This document shows, piece after piece, positions 20,934 to 28,921 of a DNA stretch of 64,000 nucleotides. Within the stretch, counting starts at the first letter, position 1. Every line of letters starts with the position of its first letter. Source of the stretch: Lactococcus ileimucosae (lineage in GTDB: Bacteria; Bacillota; Bacilli; Lactobacillales; Streptococcaceae); NCBI RefSeq assembly GCF_943193185.1, contig NZ_CALPDE010000006.1:1-64000 (forward strand), in the 5' to 3' direction. Position numbers and translations under genes: made by a program. A model generated the notes under the pieces. That model saw only the letters and a program-made list of their open reading frames with translations. It ran no database searches and was not told where the DNA came from.

Positions 20934-20990
20934 AACGTTCTGTCAAATAGCTGTCATAGTGCTGGTTTACAGAGAGTTCATGGTGTTTTT

Positions 20991-20999
20991 TGCTATAAT
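20991..20999 (+). promoter_or_regulatory. Promoter for rlmB, placed for a leaderless mRNA
   Basis: Extended -10: TG 20991-20992, C, TATAAT 20994-20999. Only six bases separate it from ATG 21006, so transcription should start at or within a base or two of the start codon. No SD could be present. Confidence 0.65.
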
Positions 21000-21005
21000 A
21001 TTAAT

Positions 21006-21734
21006 ATGGAAAATACAGATATCGTCTATGGCTTACATGCTGTGACAGAATCGCTCAATGCAGGCGTAGTAAATAAACTCTATGTCGAGGAAAAATTACG
21101 TGGAAAGAACGTTGAAAAAATCAAGGAATTGGCACGTGAAAAAAAAGTAAACATCTCTTGGACCCCCAAAACAGAATTAAATAAAATATCAAAAAATGGT
21201 GTACACCAGGGTTTTGTTGCACGTGTCGCCGAGTTTTCTTATGCTGATTTAGCAACGCTTTTAGCAAAAGTGGCAGACAAAGAAGCAGCGACATTTTTAG
21301 TTTTAGATGAATTAACAGATCCTCATAATCTTGGCTCAATCGCTCGAACAGCTGATGCTACGGGAGTAGATGCGATTATCATTCCTAAGCATCGATCGGT
21401 TGGAATCACTCCCACTGCTGTCAAGGCAAGTACAGGAGCGCTTCAGCATATACCTGTCGTGCGTGTGACTAATCTTTCGCATACCTTAAACAAATTGAAG
21501 GAAGCGGGTTTCTGGATTTTTGGTACAGATATGGATGGCACAATTTATTCTCAATGGAATACTTCTGGAAAAATTGCTTTAGTCATCGGAAATGAAGGGA
21601 AAGGTATAGGACAAAACCTCAAAAAACAAGTAGACGAAATGATTACTATTCCAATGGTTGGACATGTACAAAGTTTAAATGCAAGTGTCGCAGCCAGTGT
21701 ATTGATGTACGAAATTTTTAGAAACAGAATGTAA
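21006..21734 (+). CDS. rlmB: 23S rRNA 2'-O-ribose methyltransferase, TrmH/SpoU family
   Basis: SPOUT-class enzyme that 2'-O-methylates 23S rRNA (G2251 in E. coli RlmB). 242 residues: N-terminal L30e-like substrate-binding domain (1-75, IVYGLHAVTESL), then the knotted domain with LDELTDPHNLGSIARTADATG, VIGNEGKGIG and SLNASVAASVLMYE. It starts ten bases upstream of degV's ATG region and is probably cotranscribed with it. No SD precedes ATG 21006; see the promoter entry. Confidence 0.92.
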   Translation: MENTDIVYGLHAVTESLNAGVVNKLYVEEKLRGKNVEKIKELAREKKVNISWTPKTELNKISKNGVHQGFVARVAEFSYADLATLLAKVADKEAATFLVLDELTDPHNLGSIARTADATGVDAIIIPKHRSVGITPTAVKASTGALQHIPVVRVTNLSHTLNKLKEAGFWIFGTDMDGTIYSQWNTSGKIALVIGNEGKGIGQNLKKQVDEMITIPMVGHVQSLNASVAASVLMYEIFRNRM

Positions 21735-21744
21735 GGGGAGAAAG

Positions 21745-22620
21745 ATGACTTTTCGAATTATTACAGATTCAACAGCAGATTTGAGTGAAGACTATGTGCA
21801 AAAAAATGATATAGCAGTTCTGGGGATGACGGTTACCATTGGGGATGAAAGCTATCCAACGGTAGGTGAAAATTGCTTGGATAATGACCATCTCTTACGT
21901 GAAATTAAGTTAGGGAAAGCGGTTCAAACATCCCAAATCAATTCAGGACAATTTACAGAGCTGTTTAAAAATTATGTAAAGAAAAATCCAGAACAGGAGA
22001 TGGTCTATCTGGCCTTTTCATCTGGTCTTTCAGGGACATATCAGTCAGCGGTCATTGCTCGCGATATGGTATTAGAAGAGCATCCTGAGGCTAAAATCAC
22101 TGTAGTGGATACCTTGGCTTCAGCTTCAGGCGAAGGTTTCCTAGTTCAAGAAATGGTGAAACTGCGTGATTCTGGAAAAAGTTTGCCAGAAGCACTAGAT
22201 GTCCTAGGAAACCTTATCTTACGGTTGAACAGCCTATTTATGGTGGATGATCTAAACCATTTGGCACGGGGTGGGCGAATCCCTAAAGCAGTAGCTATGG
22301 TGGGAACTATGGCAAATATCAAACCCCTGCTTACCGTTGACACGCAAGGAAAGTTGACACAGTTGTCTAAAGTACGCGGGAAAAAGAAGGCTATAAAGGC
22401 TTTAGTTGATAGGACTCTTGAAGAAATAGATTTGTCTTATCCACGTATAATAGTTGCTTACTCTGGAAGTGATGCGGCAGCCCAAGAAGTTAAAGATATA
22501 ATTCTGGCGCGTCATCTTGTTGACACTGTTGACATCCGTCCTTTGAGCCCAACAATTGTTACCCATACAGGTGCTGGAACTCTGGCGATTTTTTCAATTG
22601 CGAAAAAAAATAGGAAATAA
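21745..22620 (+). CDS. DegV family fatty-acid-binding protein
   Basis: DegV (FakB-type) proteins bind a fatty acid and present it to the kinase FakA for phosphorylation and entry into phospholipid synthesis. 291 residues, two-domain fold; marks are ITDSTADLS at 6-14, SSGLSGTYQSA near 92 and VDDLNHLARGGRI near 167. AGGGGAG precedes the ATG, 10 bases after rlmB, so it shares that transcript. No fakA is nearby. Confidence 0.9.
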   Translation: MTFRIITDSTADLSEDYVQKNDIAVLGMTVTIGDESYPTVGENCLDNDHLLREIKLGKAVQTSQINSGQFTELFKNYVKKNPEQEMVYLAFSSGLSGTYQSAVIARDMVLEEHPEAKITVVDTLASASGEGFLVQEMVKLRDSGKSLPEALDVLGNLILRLNSLFMVDDLNHLARGGRIPKAVAMVGTMANIKPLLTVDTQGKLTQLSKVRGKKKAIKALVDRTLEEIDLSYPRIIVAYSGSDAAAQEVKDIILARHLVDTVDIRPLSPTIVTHTGAGTLAIFSIAKKNRK

Positions 22621-22625
22621 TGTAA

Positions 22626-22663
22626 AAAAATCACAGTTGAACTCTTGTTTTACTGTGATTTTG
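22626..22663 (+). terminator. Terminator after degV
   Basis: AAAATCACAGT pairs with ACTGTGATTTT; a short U-tract follows. Confidence 0.7.
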
Positions 22664-22672
22664 TGTTAAAAT
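22664..22672 (+). promoter_or_regulatory. Promoter for the ftsAZ cluster
   Basis: Extended -10: TG 22664-22665, TAAAAT 22667-22672, directly behind the degV hairpin. The leader before ftsA would be about 60 bases. Confidence 0.5.
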
Positions 22673-22740
22673 ATAAGATGAGTGTAAACTCAATAAATTG
22701 AAAATATGAATTGTGATATGTGAGGAAAGGGGTCGCTTTT

Positions 22741-24102
22741 ATGCTAAAAAGTGGACTTTATACAGGCGTTGACATTGGTACAAATACTATAAAAGTGTTG
22801 GTTGCAGAATACGTCTCAGATGAAATGAATATAATTGGTGTCGGAAATGCGAAATCTGACGGTCTGAAAAATGGAATCATTGTAGATATTGAAAAGGTCG
22901 CGACAGCGTTACGTAAAGCTGTCAACGCTGCAGAAGAACGTGCGGGAATTACGATTGATAGGATTAATGTCAGCATTCCTGCAAATCAACTCGAAATGGA
23001 AAACTGCCAAGGCATGGTTCCTATTATCGGAAATTCAAAAGAAATTACAGAGGATGACGTTATGCAAACCGTGCAAAATGCATTGATGCGTGGTGTCGTT
23101 CCAGAACGTGAAATCATTTCGGTGGAAACAACAGAGTTTACAGTTGATGATTTTACAGGGATTTCTGATCCTCGTGGAATGTTTGGTGTACGTCTGGGCA
23201 TGCGTGGTATCATTTACACAGGCCCAAAAACATTAGTGCATAATATTCGTAAAGTTGTTGAGCGTGCAGGGTTGATTGTAGATAACCTTGTTATTGCACC
23301 ACTTGCTATGGCCCATTATGTTCTCTCAGAAGGAGAACGTGAGTTTGGCACGGTTATGATTGATCTTGGTGCTGGACAAACCACAGTTTCAGCAGTTCGT
23401 GATCAACAGCTGAAGTTTGCACATACAAGTCCGGAAGGCGGCGACTACGTAACACGTGATATCTCGACTGTCTTGAACACTTCCTTGAGTGAGGCAGAAG
23501 ACTTAAAACTTAACTACGGGGAGGCCAGTACAGAACGGGCCAGTCAGGAAGAATATTTCCCAGTTGATGTGGTCGGCCAAACCGATCCAGAAGAAATCAC
23601 AGAATACTATCTTTCACAAATTATTGAAGCACGTTTGACACAAATTTTCAGCCGTGTTAAATCAGATTTGGAAAATACGCGTTCCTTGGATTATCCTGGT
23701 GGAGTTGTGCTACTTGGTGGCGCTGCAGCCATGCCTGGAACTGTCAACTTGGCGACAAAAGTTATTGGTATGAATGCACGTCTGTTCGTTCCAAGCGAAA
23801 TGGGTTTGCGTAATCCAGCGTTTGCTCAAGTGATTAGTGTTGTGAACTATGTTGGTGAACGTACAGATATTGATCGACTTGTGTTACAAGCCATTACTTC
23901 TGACGGTACATACGTTGCACCTGCTGCTCAATATGAAGAAAATGTTCTTCAACCAGCAGATTCGATGAACTATGAAGAAGCGAATAACTTCTACCAAACA
24001 GAAGTTCCAACTCGTCCAGCTACGCAAGCAGCAGAACCTGAGGAAGAAAAAGAAGGTGTTGTAGACCGTATGCGCAACATGTTCTCAAACCTTTTTGACT
24101 AA
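22741..24102 (+). CDS. ftsA: Cell division protein FtsA
   Basis: Actin-like ATPase that tethers FtsZ filaments to the membrane. ATG 22741 gives MLKSGLYTGVDIGTNTIKVLV, the normal N terminus, with AGGAAAGG about 10 bases upstream; the GTG at 22720 would add a non-native heptapeptide. 453 residues: phosphate-1 motif DIGTNTIK, the inserted 1C domain, phosphate-2 MIDLGAGQTTVS, and adenosine motif GGVVLLGGAAAMPG. An Ala/Glu-rich linker leads to a C-terminal amphipathic helix (VDRMRNMFSNLFD) that binds membrane. Confidence 0.97.
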   Translation: MLKSGLYTGVDIGTNTIKVLVAEYVSDEMNIIGVGNAKSDGLKNGIIVDIEKVATALRKAVNAAEERAGITIDRINVSIPANQLEMENCQGMVPIIGNSKEITEDDVMQTVQNALMRGVVPEREIISVETTEFTVDDFTGISDPRGMFGVRLGMRGIIYTGPKTLVHNIRKVVERAGLIVDNLVIAPLAMAHYVLSEGEREFGTVMIDLGAGQTTVSAVRDQQLKFAHTSPEGGDYVTRDISTVLNTSLSEAEDLKLNYGEASTERASQEEYFPVDVVGQTDPEEITEYYLSQIIEARLTQIFSRVKSDLENTRSLDYPGGVVLLGGAAAMPGTVNLATKVIGMNARLFVPSEMGLRNPAFAQVISVVNYVGERTDIDRLVLQAITSDGTYVAPAAQYEENVLQPADSMNYEEANNFYQTEVPTRPATQAAEPEEEKEGVVDRMRNMFSNLFD

Positions 24103-24129
24103 AATGACTTAATAACGGAGAAATAAAAC

Positions 24130-25404
24130 ATGGAATTTTCATTTGATACAGAAATTGCTCAAGGCGCTGTAATTAAAGTTATCGGTGTTGGGGGCGGTGG
24201 CGGAAACGCAGTTAACCGTATGATTGAAGAAGGCGTTTCTGGCGTTGACTTTATCGTGGCCAATACAGATGTACAAGCCTTGCGTAGTTCAAAAGCTGAT
24301 ACAGTAATCCAGCTCGGGCCTAAATTGACGCGCGGACTTGGCGCAGGTGCACAACCTGAGGTTGGACGTCGTGCAGCTGAGGAGTCAGCAGAGACAATCG
24401 CACAAGCCTTTGAAGGTGCTGATATGGTCTTCATTACAGCTGGTATGGGTGGAGGTACTGGTACAGGAGCTGCACCAGTAATAGCTCAGATTGCTAAAGA
24501 AATTGGAGCCTTGACAGTAGCAGTTGTTACACGTCCGTTTGGCTTTGAAGGCTCAAAGCGTAGCTATTTTGCAACTGAAGGTATTGAAGACCTTCGCACA
24601 AATGTGGATACGCTACTCATCATTTCAAACAACAATTTGTTGGAAATTGTTGATAAGAAAACACCATTGACAGAAGCTTTACGTGAAGCAGACAATGTTT
24701 TACGTCAGGGTGTGCAAGGGGTAACAGACCTAATCACAAATCCAGGAATGATTAACCTTGACTTTGCCGATGTGAAAACGGTTATGGCGAACAAGGGAGA
24801 TGCCCTTATGGGTATCGGTGTTGCAACAGGTGAAGATCGTGTCATTGAGGCAACGCGTAAAGCTATTTACTCCCCTCTACTTGAAACAACAATTGAAGGT
24901 GCTGAAAACGTTCTCCTGAACGTTACAGGTGGTATGGATATGAGTCTTATCGAAGCACAAGATGCTTCTGAAATTGTTATTCAAGCAGCCGGCAATGATG
25001 TCAATATTTTATTGGGAACATCTATTGATGATTCACTCAGCGATGAAATTCGTGTCACTGTTGTGGCAACTGGGGTTTCACGAGATGCTTCTGATGAGTA
25101 TCTAGGTTCATCGTCAGCTCCAGTGACAGAAGAACCACGCCGTCAGCCTAGCTTCCAGCACAATTCGATGAATCAAGCCGCAAGCTCAGCGCCACGCCAC
25201 TCTCAGACTTCACAGTTTACACATGGACAACAAGCGCCGGCTCAAAGTTCTGGTTCAGCCTTTGGCGACTGGGACCTTCGACGTGATGTATCACCACGTC
25301 AAAACGGAAACCAAAACCGTGAAAGCGCGTCAAGTGTAACAAGTTTCTCAGGTATCCCATCCGCAGATGAAGATATTGATACACCACCATTTTTCCGTAA
25401 ATAA
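24130..25404 (+). CDS. ftsZ: Cell division protein FtsZ
   Basis: Tubulin-like GTPase forming the Z ring. 424 residues. [13 protein letters not shown] begins near 18, the tubulin signature [13 protein letters not shown] near 107, and [10 protein letters not shown] near 143. A disordered Gln/Ser-rich linker precedes the conserved tail [10 protein letters not shown] that binds FtsA and SepF. AACGGAG precedes the ATG. Its stop is directly followed by the ylmE ATG. Confidence 0.98.
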   Translation: MEFSFDTEIAQGAVIKVIGVGGGGGNAVNRMIEEGVSGVDFIVANTDVQALRSSKADTVIQLGPKLTRGLGAGAQPEVGRRAAEESAETIAQAFEGADMVFITAGMGGGTGTGAAPVIAQIAKEIGALTVAVVTRPFGFEGSKRSYFATEGIEDLRTNVDTLLIISNNNLLEIVDKKTPLTEALREADNVLRQGVQGVTDLITNPGMINLDFADVKTVMANKGDALMGIGVATGEDRVIEATRKAIYSPLLETTIEGAENVLLNVTGGMDMSLIEAQDASEIVIQAAGNDVNILLGTSIDDSLSDEIRVTVVATGVSRDASDEYLGSSSAPVTEEPRRQPSFQHNSMNQAASSAPRHSQTSQFTHGQQAPAQSSGSAFGDWDLRRDVSPRQNGNQNRESASSVTSFSGIPSADEDIDTPPFFRK

Positions 25405-26076
25405 ATGAGTATAGCAGAAAATGTTAAAGATATTTTGAATAGGGTAGATGTGGCAAAGGCTACATCTGCTTATTCAAATCAAGAAGTCCAAGTGATTGCT
25501 GTTACCAAGTATGTTGATGTTGTAAAAGCGGCTCAAGTTGTTGAGGCAGGGATTCATCATTTAGCAGAAAATCGTACAGATTTATTTCTTGAGAAATATA
25601 AGGCCTTAGAAGATAAAGATATTACATGGCATTTTATCGGTAACTTACAGCGCCGTAAAGTGAAAGATGTTATTAATAGAGTAGATTATTTTCATGCTTT
25701 AGATTCTATCAAACTTGCTAAAGAAATTGAAAAGCGTGCGGAACATGTTATAAAATGTTTCTTAGAGGTCAATATTTCTGGAGAAACAACTAAACATGGC
25801 TTTTCGCCCAAAGAAATAGATGATGTTTTAGCAGAAATTTCACAGTTAAAGAATGTAGAAATTGTTGGTTTAATGACTATGGCGCCGATTAATGCTGATG
25901 ATGAACAGTTGGATAACATTTTCGCTTCGATGAGGCAATTGCAAACTGAAATTGCGGCTAAGGGGATTCCTAATATTCCATGTACGGAGTTGAGTATGGG
26001 GATGAGTCGTGATTATACAAGAGCCATTCAGCAGGGAGCAACCTTTGTCCGAATCGGTACAGCATTTTTTGAGTGA
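25405..26076 (+). CDS. ylmE: YggS/YlmE family PLP-binding protein
   Basis: Pyridoxal-phosphate homeostasis protein with an alanine-racemase-like barrel. 223 residues; PLP lysine in AVTKYVDV (Lys35), then HFIGNLQRRK, EVNISGE and LSMGMSRDY, all family signatures. The ATG abuts the ftsZ stop with no gap. Conserved position behind ftsZ in Firmicutes. Confidence 0.92.
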   Translation: MSIAENVKDILNRVDVAKATSAYSNQEVQVIAVTKYVDVVKAAQVVEAGIHHLAENRTDLFLEKYKALEDKDITWHFIGNLQRRKVKDVINRVDYFHALDSIKLAKEIEKRAEHVIKCFLEVNISGETTKHGFSPKEIDDVLAEISQLKNVEIVGLMTMAPINADDEQLDNIFASMRQLQTEIAAKGIPNIPCTELSMGMSRDYTRAIQQGATFVRIGTAFFE

Positions 26077-26115
26077 AACTTGTGTGAAATCTAAGCGTTG
26101 ATAACGGAGGGAAGT

Positions 26116-26694
26116 ATGGCCTTAAAAGACCAATTTGATAAATTAAAGAAATTTTTCGAAGAGGACGATGATGAGTATGATGAGCCTGTAGTAGCAGCTC
26201 AAAAACCGCAAGCGCAACCGCAAAAGTCTTCGGCAGTAAATACAGAAAAGAAAATGACAGGAATGAATCGTCCGGTTCAATCACAGGAAAGAAATCAAGC
26301 TAAACCACTTTCTAAGCGTCCTGCATCTTTTTCTTCAGCGACAAATAACAATAAAACAACAGAGAAAAAAGTTCAAAAACCCATGATGAATCAAGCCACA
26401 ACAAGTGCAGGACAAGTTATTGCAATCAAAGAGCCACGTGCCTATTCTGATATTATGGAAGCAGCGCGTATCGTCAAAAATGGAGAGTCTGTTTTGGTCA
26501 ACTTCAAATTTATGCCAGACAATCAGGCACGACGTTCAATTGACTTTTTGACTGGAGTAGTTTTCACACTTGATGGTGATATTCAAAATGTTGGTGGACA
26601 GATTTTCTTATTAACACCGGCGAATATCACAGTTGATGCTTCCCGAGAGCTTAGTATCTTGGCAGGCCAAAACTTTGAAAACTTCGATATTTGA
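26116..26694 (+). CDS. sepF: Cell division protein SepF
   Basis: FtsZ-bundling membrane anchor. ATG 26116 gives MALKDQFDKLKKFFE, the amphipathic membrane-binding helix, with GGAGG six to ten bases upstream; an earlier TTG adds a short non-native leader. After a disordered Gln/Lys-rich linker (to about 100), the C-terminal SepF domain has EPRAYSDIMEAARIVKNGESVLVNF and RRSIDFLTGVVF. 192 residues. Confidence 0.95.
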   Translation: MALKDQFDKLKKFFEEDDDEYDEPVVAAQKPQAQPQKSSAVNTEKKMTGMNRPVQSQERNQAKPLSKRPASFSSATNNNKTTEKKVQKPMMNQATTSAGQVIAIKEPRAYSDIMEAARIVKNGESVLVNFKFMPDNQARRSIDFLTGVVFTLDGDIQNVGGQIFLLTPANITVDASRELSILAGQNFENFDI

Positions 26695-26700
26695 TAAACT

Positions 26701-26946
26701 ATGATTATATATATTTTAATTCGACTAATTGGTCTCTATACATGGGTTTTGGTAGCCTATGCCTTAATGAGTTGGGTACCAAGCCTTTATGATACAGCTA
26801 TAGGACGCTTTATCATCAAAATTTCAAGACCTTACTTAAGCCTGTTTGAAGGGATTCCCTTACGTTTTGCAGGATTAGATTTCACCATTGTACTTGGTGT
26901 AATTGCCTTACAGGTCATTCAACAAATACTTTTGCGTTTATTATGA
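26701..26946 (+). CDS. yggT: YggT family membrane protein
   Basis: 81 residues with two hydrophobic segments (about 2-23 and 57-79) and the family motif YALMSWVPS. Function unclear; in Firmicutes it lies between sepF and ylmH. It overlaps ylmH by four bases (ATGA), so translation is coupled. Confidence 0.9.
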   Translation: MIIYILIRLIGLYTWVLVAYALMSWVPSLYDTAIGRFIIKISRPYLSLFEGIPLRFAGLDFTIVLGVIALQVIQQILLRLL

Positions 26947-27740
26947 GTCAAGAAAGTATTTATCAGCATTTTCATCCTGATGAAAAACAATTTATTGATC
27001 GTGTCTTAGACTGGATTGATCGTGTGGAAAACAATTATTCTGTAGTTACAACTTATTTCCTAAATCCAAGAGAGGTCAAAATCCTTGAATCTTTAGTAAA
27101 TAAGCGGGAACTTCAGATTTTTTCTACTCAAGAAATTGCGAAAACAGAACTTACAAAAATAATTTTAGCTCCAGAATTTTACAATTTAAATCTGGAGGAT
27201 TTTGATTTGGCCTTATTAGAAATTTCTTACGCAAATAAGTTCCATCAGCTGAAGCATTCACAAATTTTGGGAAGTTTTTTAAGACAAACAGGTGTACGTC
27301 GGTCAGAGCTGGGAGATATTATCCTAAGTGAGGCGCGCGCCCAAATCTTTGTTTCCAGACATCTTCTTGAAATTTTTCAGAAGAATATTACTAAAATAGG
27401 ATTAGTTCCGGTTCAGTTTGTTGAAAAGCCATTTGCAGAGCTAATTCAAACAGAATCTTCTTCGATTATAAAAAATGTCTTAGTTTCAAGTTTACGTATT
27501 GATAAAATCATTGCAAGCACTTTCGAAATTTCTCGCAATCTTGCCGTAAATATGTTACAATCAAGAAAGGTAAAGTTAAATTACCTTGAAATTGAAAAAA
27601 AAGATTTTCCCGTTGGACAAGGTGATTTGGTCAGTGTCCGCGGCCTTGGACGCATTAAAATCTTGAGATTTTTAGGCGAAACGAAAAAGGGCAAGCAGAA
27701 AGTCGAATGTGAAATTACTAAGAATCATAAGAAAAAATAG
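26943..27740 (+). CDS. ylmH: S4-domain RNA-binding protein YlmH
   Basis: 265 residues. N-terminal half YlmH-specific (IYQHFHPDEKQFIDRVLDWI; GSFLRQTGVRRSELGDI), C-terminal S4 domain (about 185-250: SLRIDKIIASTFEISRN, VQ-like basic ends). Related proteins act on ribosomes with peptidyl-tRNA stuck in them; here only the domain is visible. Confidence 0.9.
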   Translation: MSQESIYQHFHPDEKQFIDRVLDWIDRVENNYSVVTTYFLNPREVKILESLVNKRELQIFSTQEIAKTELTKIILAPEFYNLNLEDFDLALLEISYANKFHQLKHSQILGSFLRQTGVRRSELGDIILSEARAQIFVSRHLLEIFQKNITKIGLVPVQFVEKPFAELIQTESSSIIKNVLVSSLRIDKIIASTFEISRNLAVNMLQSRKVKLNYLEIEKKDFPVGQGDLVSVRGLGRIKILRFLGETKKGKQKVECEITKNHKKK

Positions 27741-27766
27741 AGTCTCTTAAGAGGTTGGAGGTACTT

Positions 27767-28594
27767 ATGGCATTAAATAGTTTAGATGTTCAAAATAAAA
27801 CATTTAACACACAAATGCGTGGTTATAACAAACAGGAAATTGAAGAATTTTTGGATATCATCGTACGCGATTATGATGAATTTGCACAAAAAATCAAAGA
27901 GCAAGATCGGGAACTCAAGGCTTTGCGGGAACGCGTAAAATACTTTGATGACATGAAGGATTCCTTGAATAAGTCAATTGTCGTTGCACAGGATGCGGCG
28001 GATAATTTGCGGGTTCAAGCTCAAAGTGAGGCAAATAGTATTATTGCTGAAGCAAGCCAAAAAGGTCAGCTCATCATCGAGTCAGCTAAGAAAGAAGCGG
28101 GAACAATTCTTAACCAAGCATCAGACGATGCCCGTCGCTTGGTACGCGATACAGATGATTTAAAACGGAAAATGCGCCTTTATCATCAACGGATGACCTC
28201 CATTATTGAGGCGCAGTTAGCAAGTATTCATTCGGAAGACTGGCAAGATACTTTGGAAACTACCTCTTCCCATGTTACAAATCCAGAAGAAAAACTTCAA
28301 GAAATTGTGGATACACACTTGAGCAATACTTCATTGCAGGGAAATACAGTTCGCCAAGAAATTGCAGATGAAGAGAGACCTGGAGGAAGCGAATCCCTTG
28401 AAATGCCTAAAGTGGAGGAAGCTGAAGCCACACAAGCTGTCGAAGAAATTGTAGCCCCAGTTCGTGAAACAGGCCCCCTTTCTATGCCTCCAGTGGGGGA
28501 GGTACTGGACACAATCGGTGAGACAAAACCTTATCCAGTTTTTCCCGAATTACAGACAGATGCTCCTAAAGTAGAGTCATCTGAAATTAAATAA
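27767..28594 (+). CDS. divIVA: Cell division initiation protein DivIVA
   Basis: Pole- and septum-localised scaffold. ATG 27767 with TTGGAGG upstream gives MALNSLDVQNKTFNTQMRGY, the lipid-binding N-terminal domain; the track-like upstream GTG/ATG would add four residues. A long coiled coil follows (about 30-155), then an acidic, Pro/Glu-rich tail. 275 residues. The T-box leader of ileS begins three bases after the stop. Confidence 0.94.
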   Translation: MALNSLDVQNKTFNTQMRGYNKQEIEEFLDIIVRDYDEFAQKIKEQDRELKALRERVKYFDDMKDSLNKSIVVAQDAADNLRVQAQSEANSIIAEASQKGQLIIESAKKEAGTILNQASDDARRLVRDTDDLKRKMRLYHQRMTSIIEAQLASIHSEDWQDTLETTSSHVTNPEEKLQEIVDTHLSNTSLQGNTVRQEIADEERPGGSESLEMPKVEEAEATQAVEEIVAPVRETGPLSMPPVGEVLDTIGETKPYPVFPELQTDAPKVESSEIK

Positions 28595-28596
28595 AA

Positions 28597-28817
28597 AATT
28601 TAGGACAAGAAAAGAAAAACATATTTACAGCAAGTGAGCGTTGATGAGAGGCTCATATTCCCTGTTTTTCGGCTTATCACCTAAATTATTCTAGACCCAA
28701 CAAAGTAAGTTTAGACGCTGTACACGTTACGTACATAATGAGTTTTCACGAGTTTAGAGTGAAAAAAATTAAGGTGGTACCACGGTCTTTCGTCCTTTTT
28801 CGAAGGACCGTTTTTTA
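28597..28817 (+). promoter_or_regulatory. T-box leader for isoleucine controlling ileS
   Basis: Stem I is closed by AATTTAGG (28597-28604) and CCTAAATT (28680-28687). Just inside its 3' side lies ATC (28676-28678) followed by A, the expected specifier for tRNA-Ile. The antiterminator has the conserved T-box word AAGGTGGTACCACGG (28771-28785). The competing terminator pairs GGTC-TTCG with CGAA-GACC and ends in TTTTTTATTTT. Uncharged tRNA-Ile should favour readthrough into ileS. Confidence 0.92.
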
Positions 28818-28856
28818 TTTTCATCCTAAAGTAAATGGCATGGAAATAAAAATGAT

Positions 28857-28872
28857 TCACACTACAGTGTGA
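28857..28872 (+). repeat. Small hairpin between T-box and ileS
   Basis: TCACACT-AC-AGTGTGA, perfect seven-pair inverted repeat, 50 bases before the ileS ATG. Role unknown. Confidence 0.5.
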
Positions 28873-28921
28873 GTCTCTCCGTTTAGCTGTAAGTAAAATT
28901 ATTAAAAGAAAGGTGTAAAAT

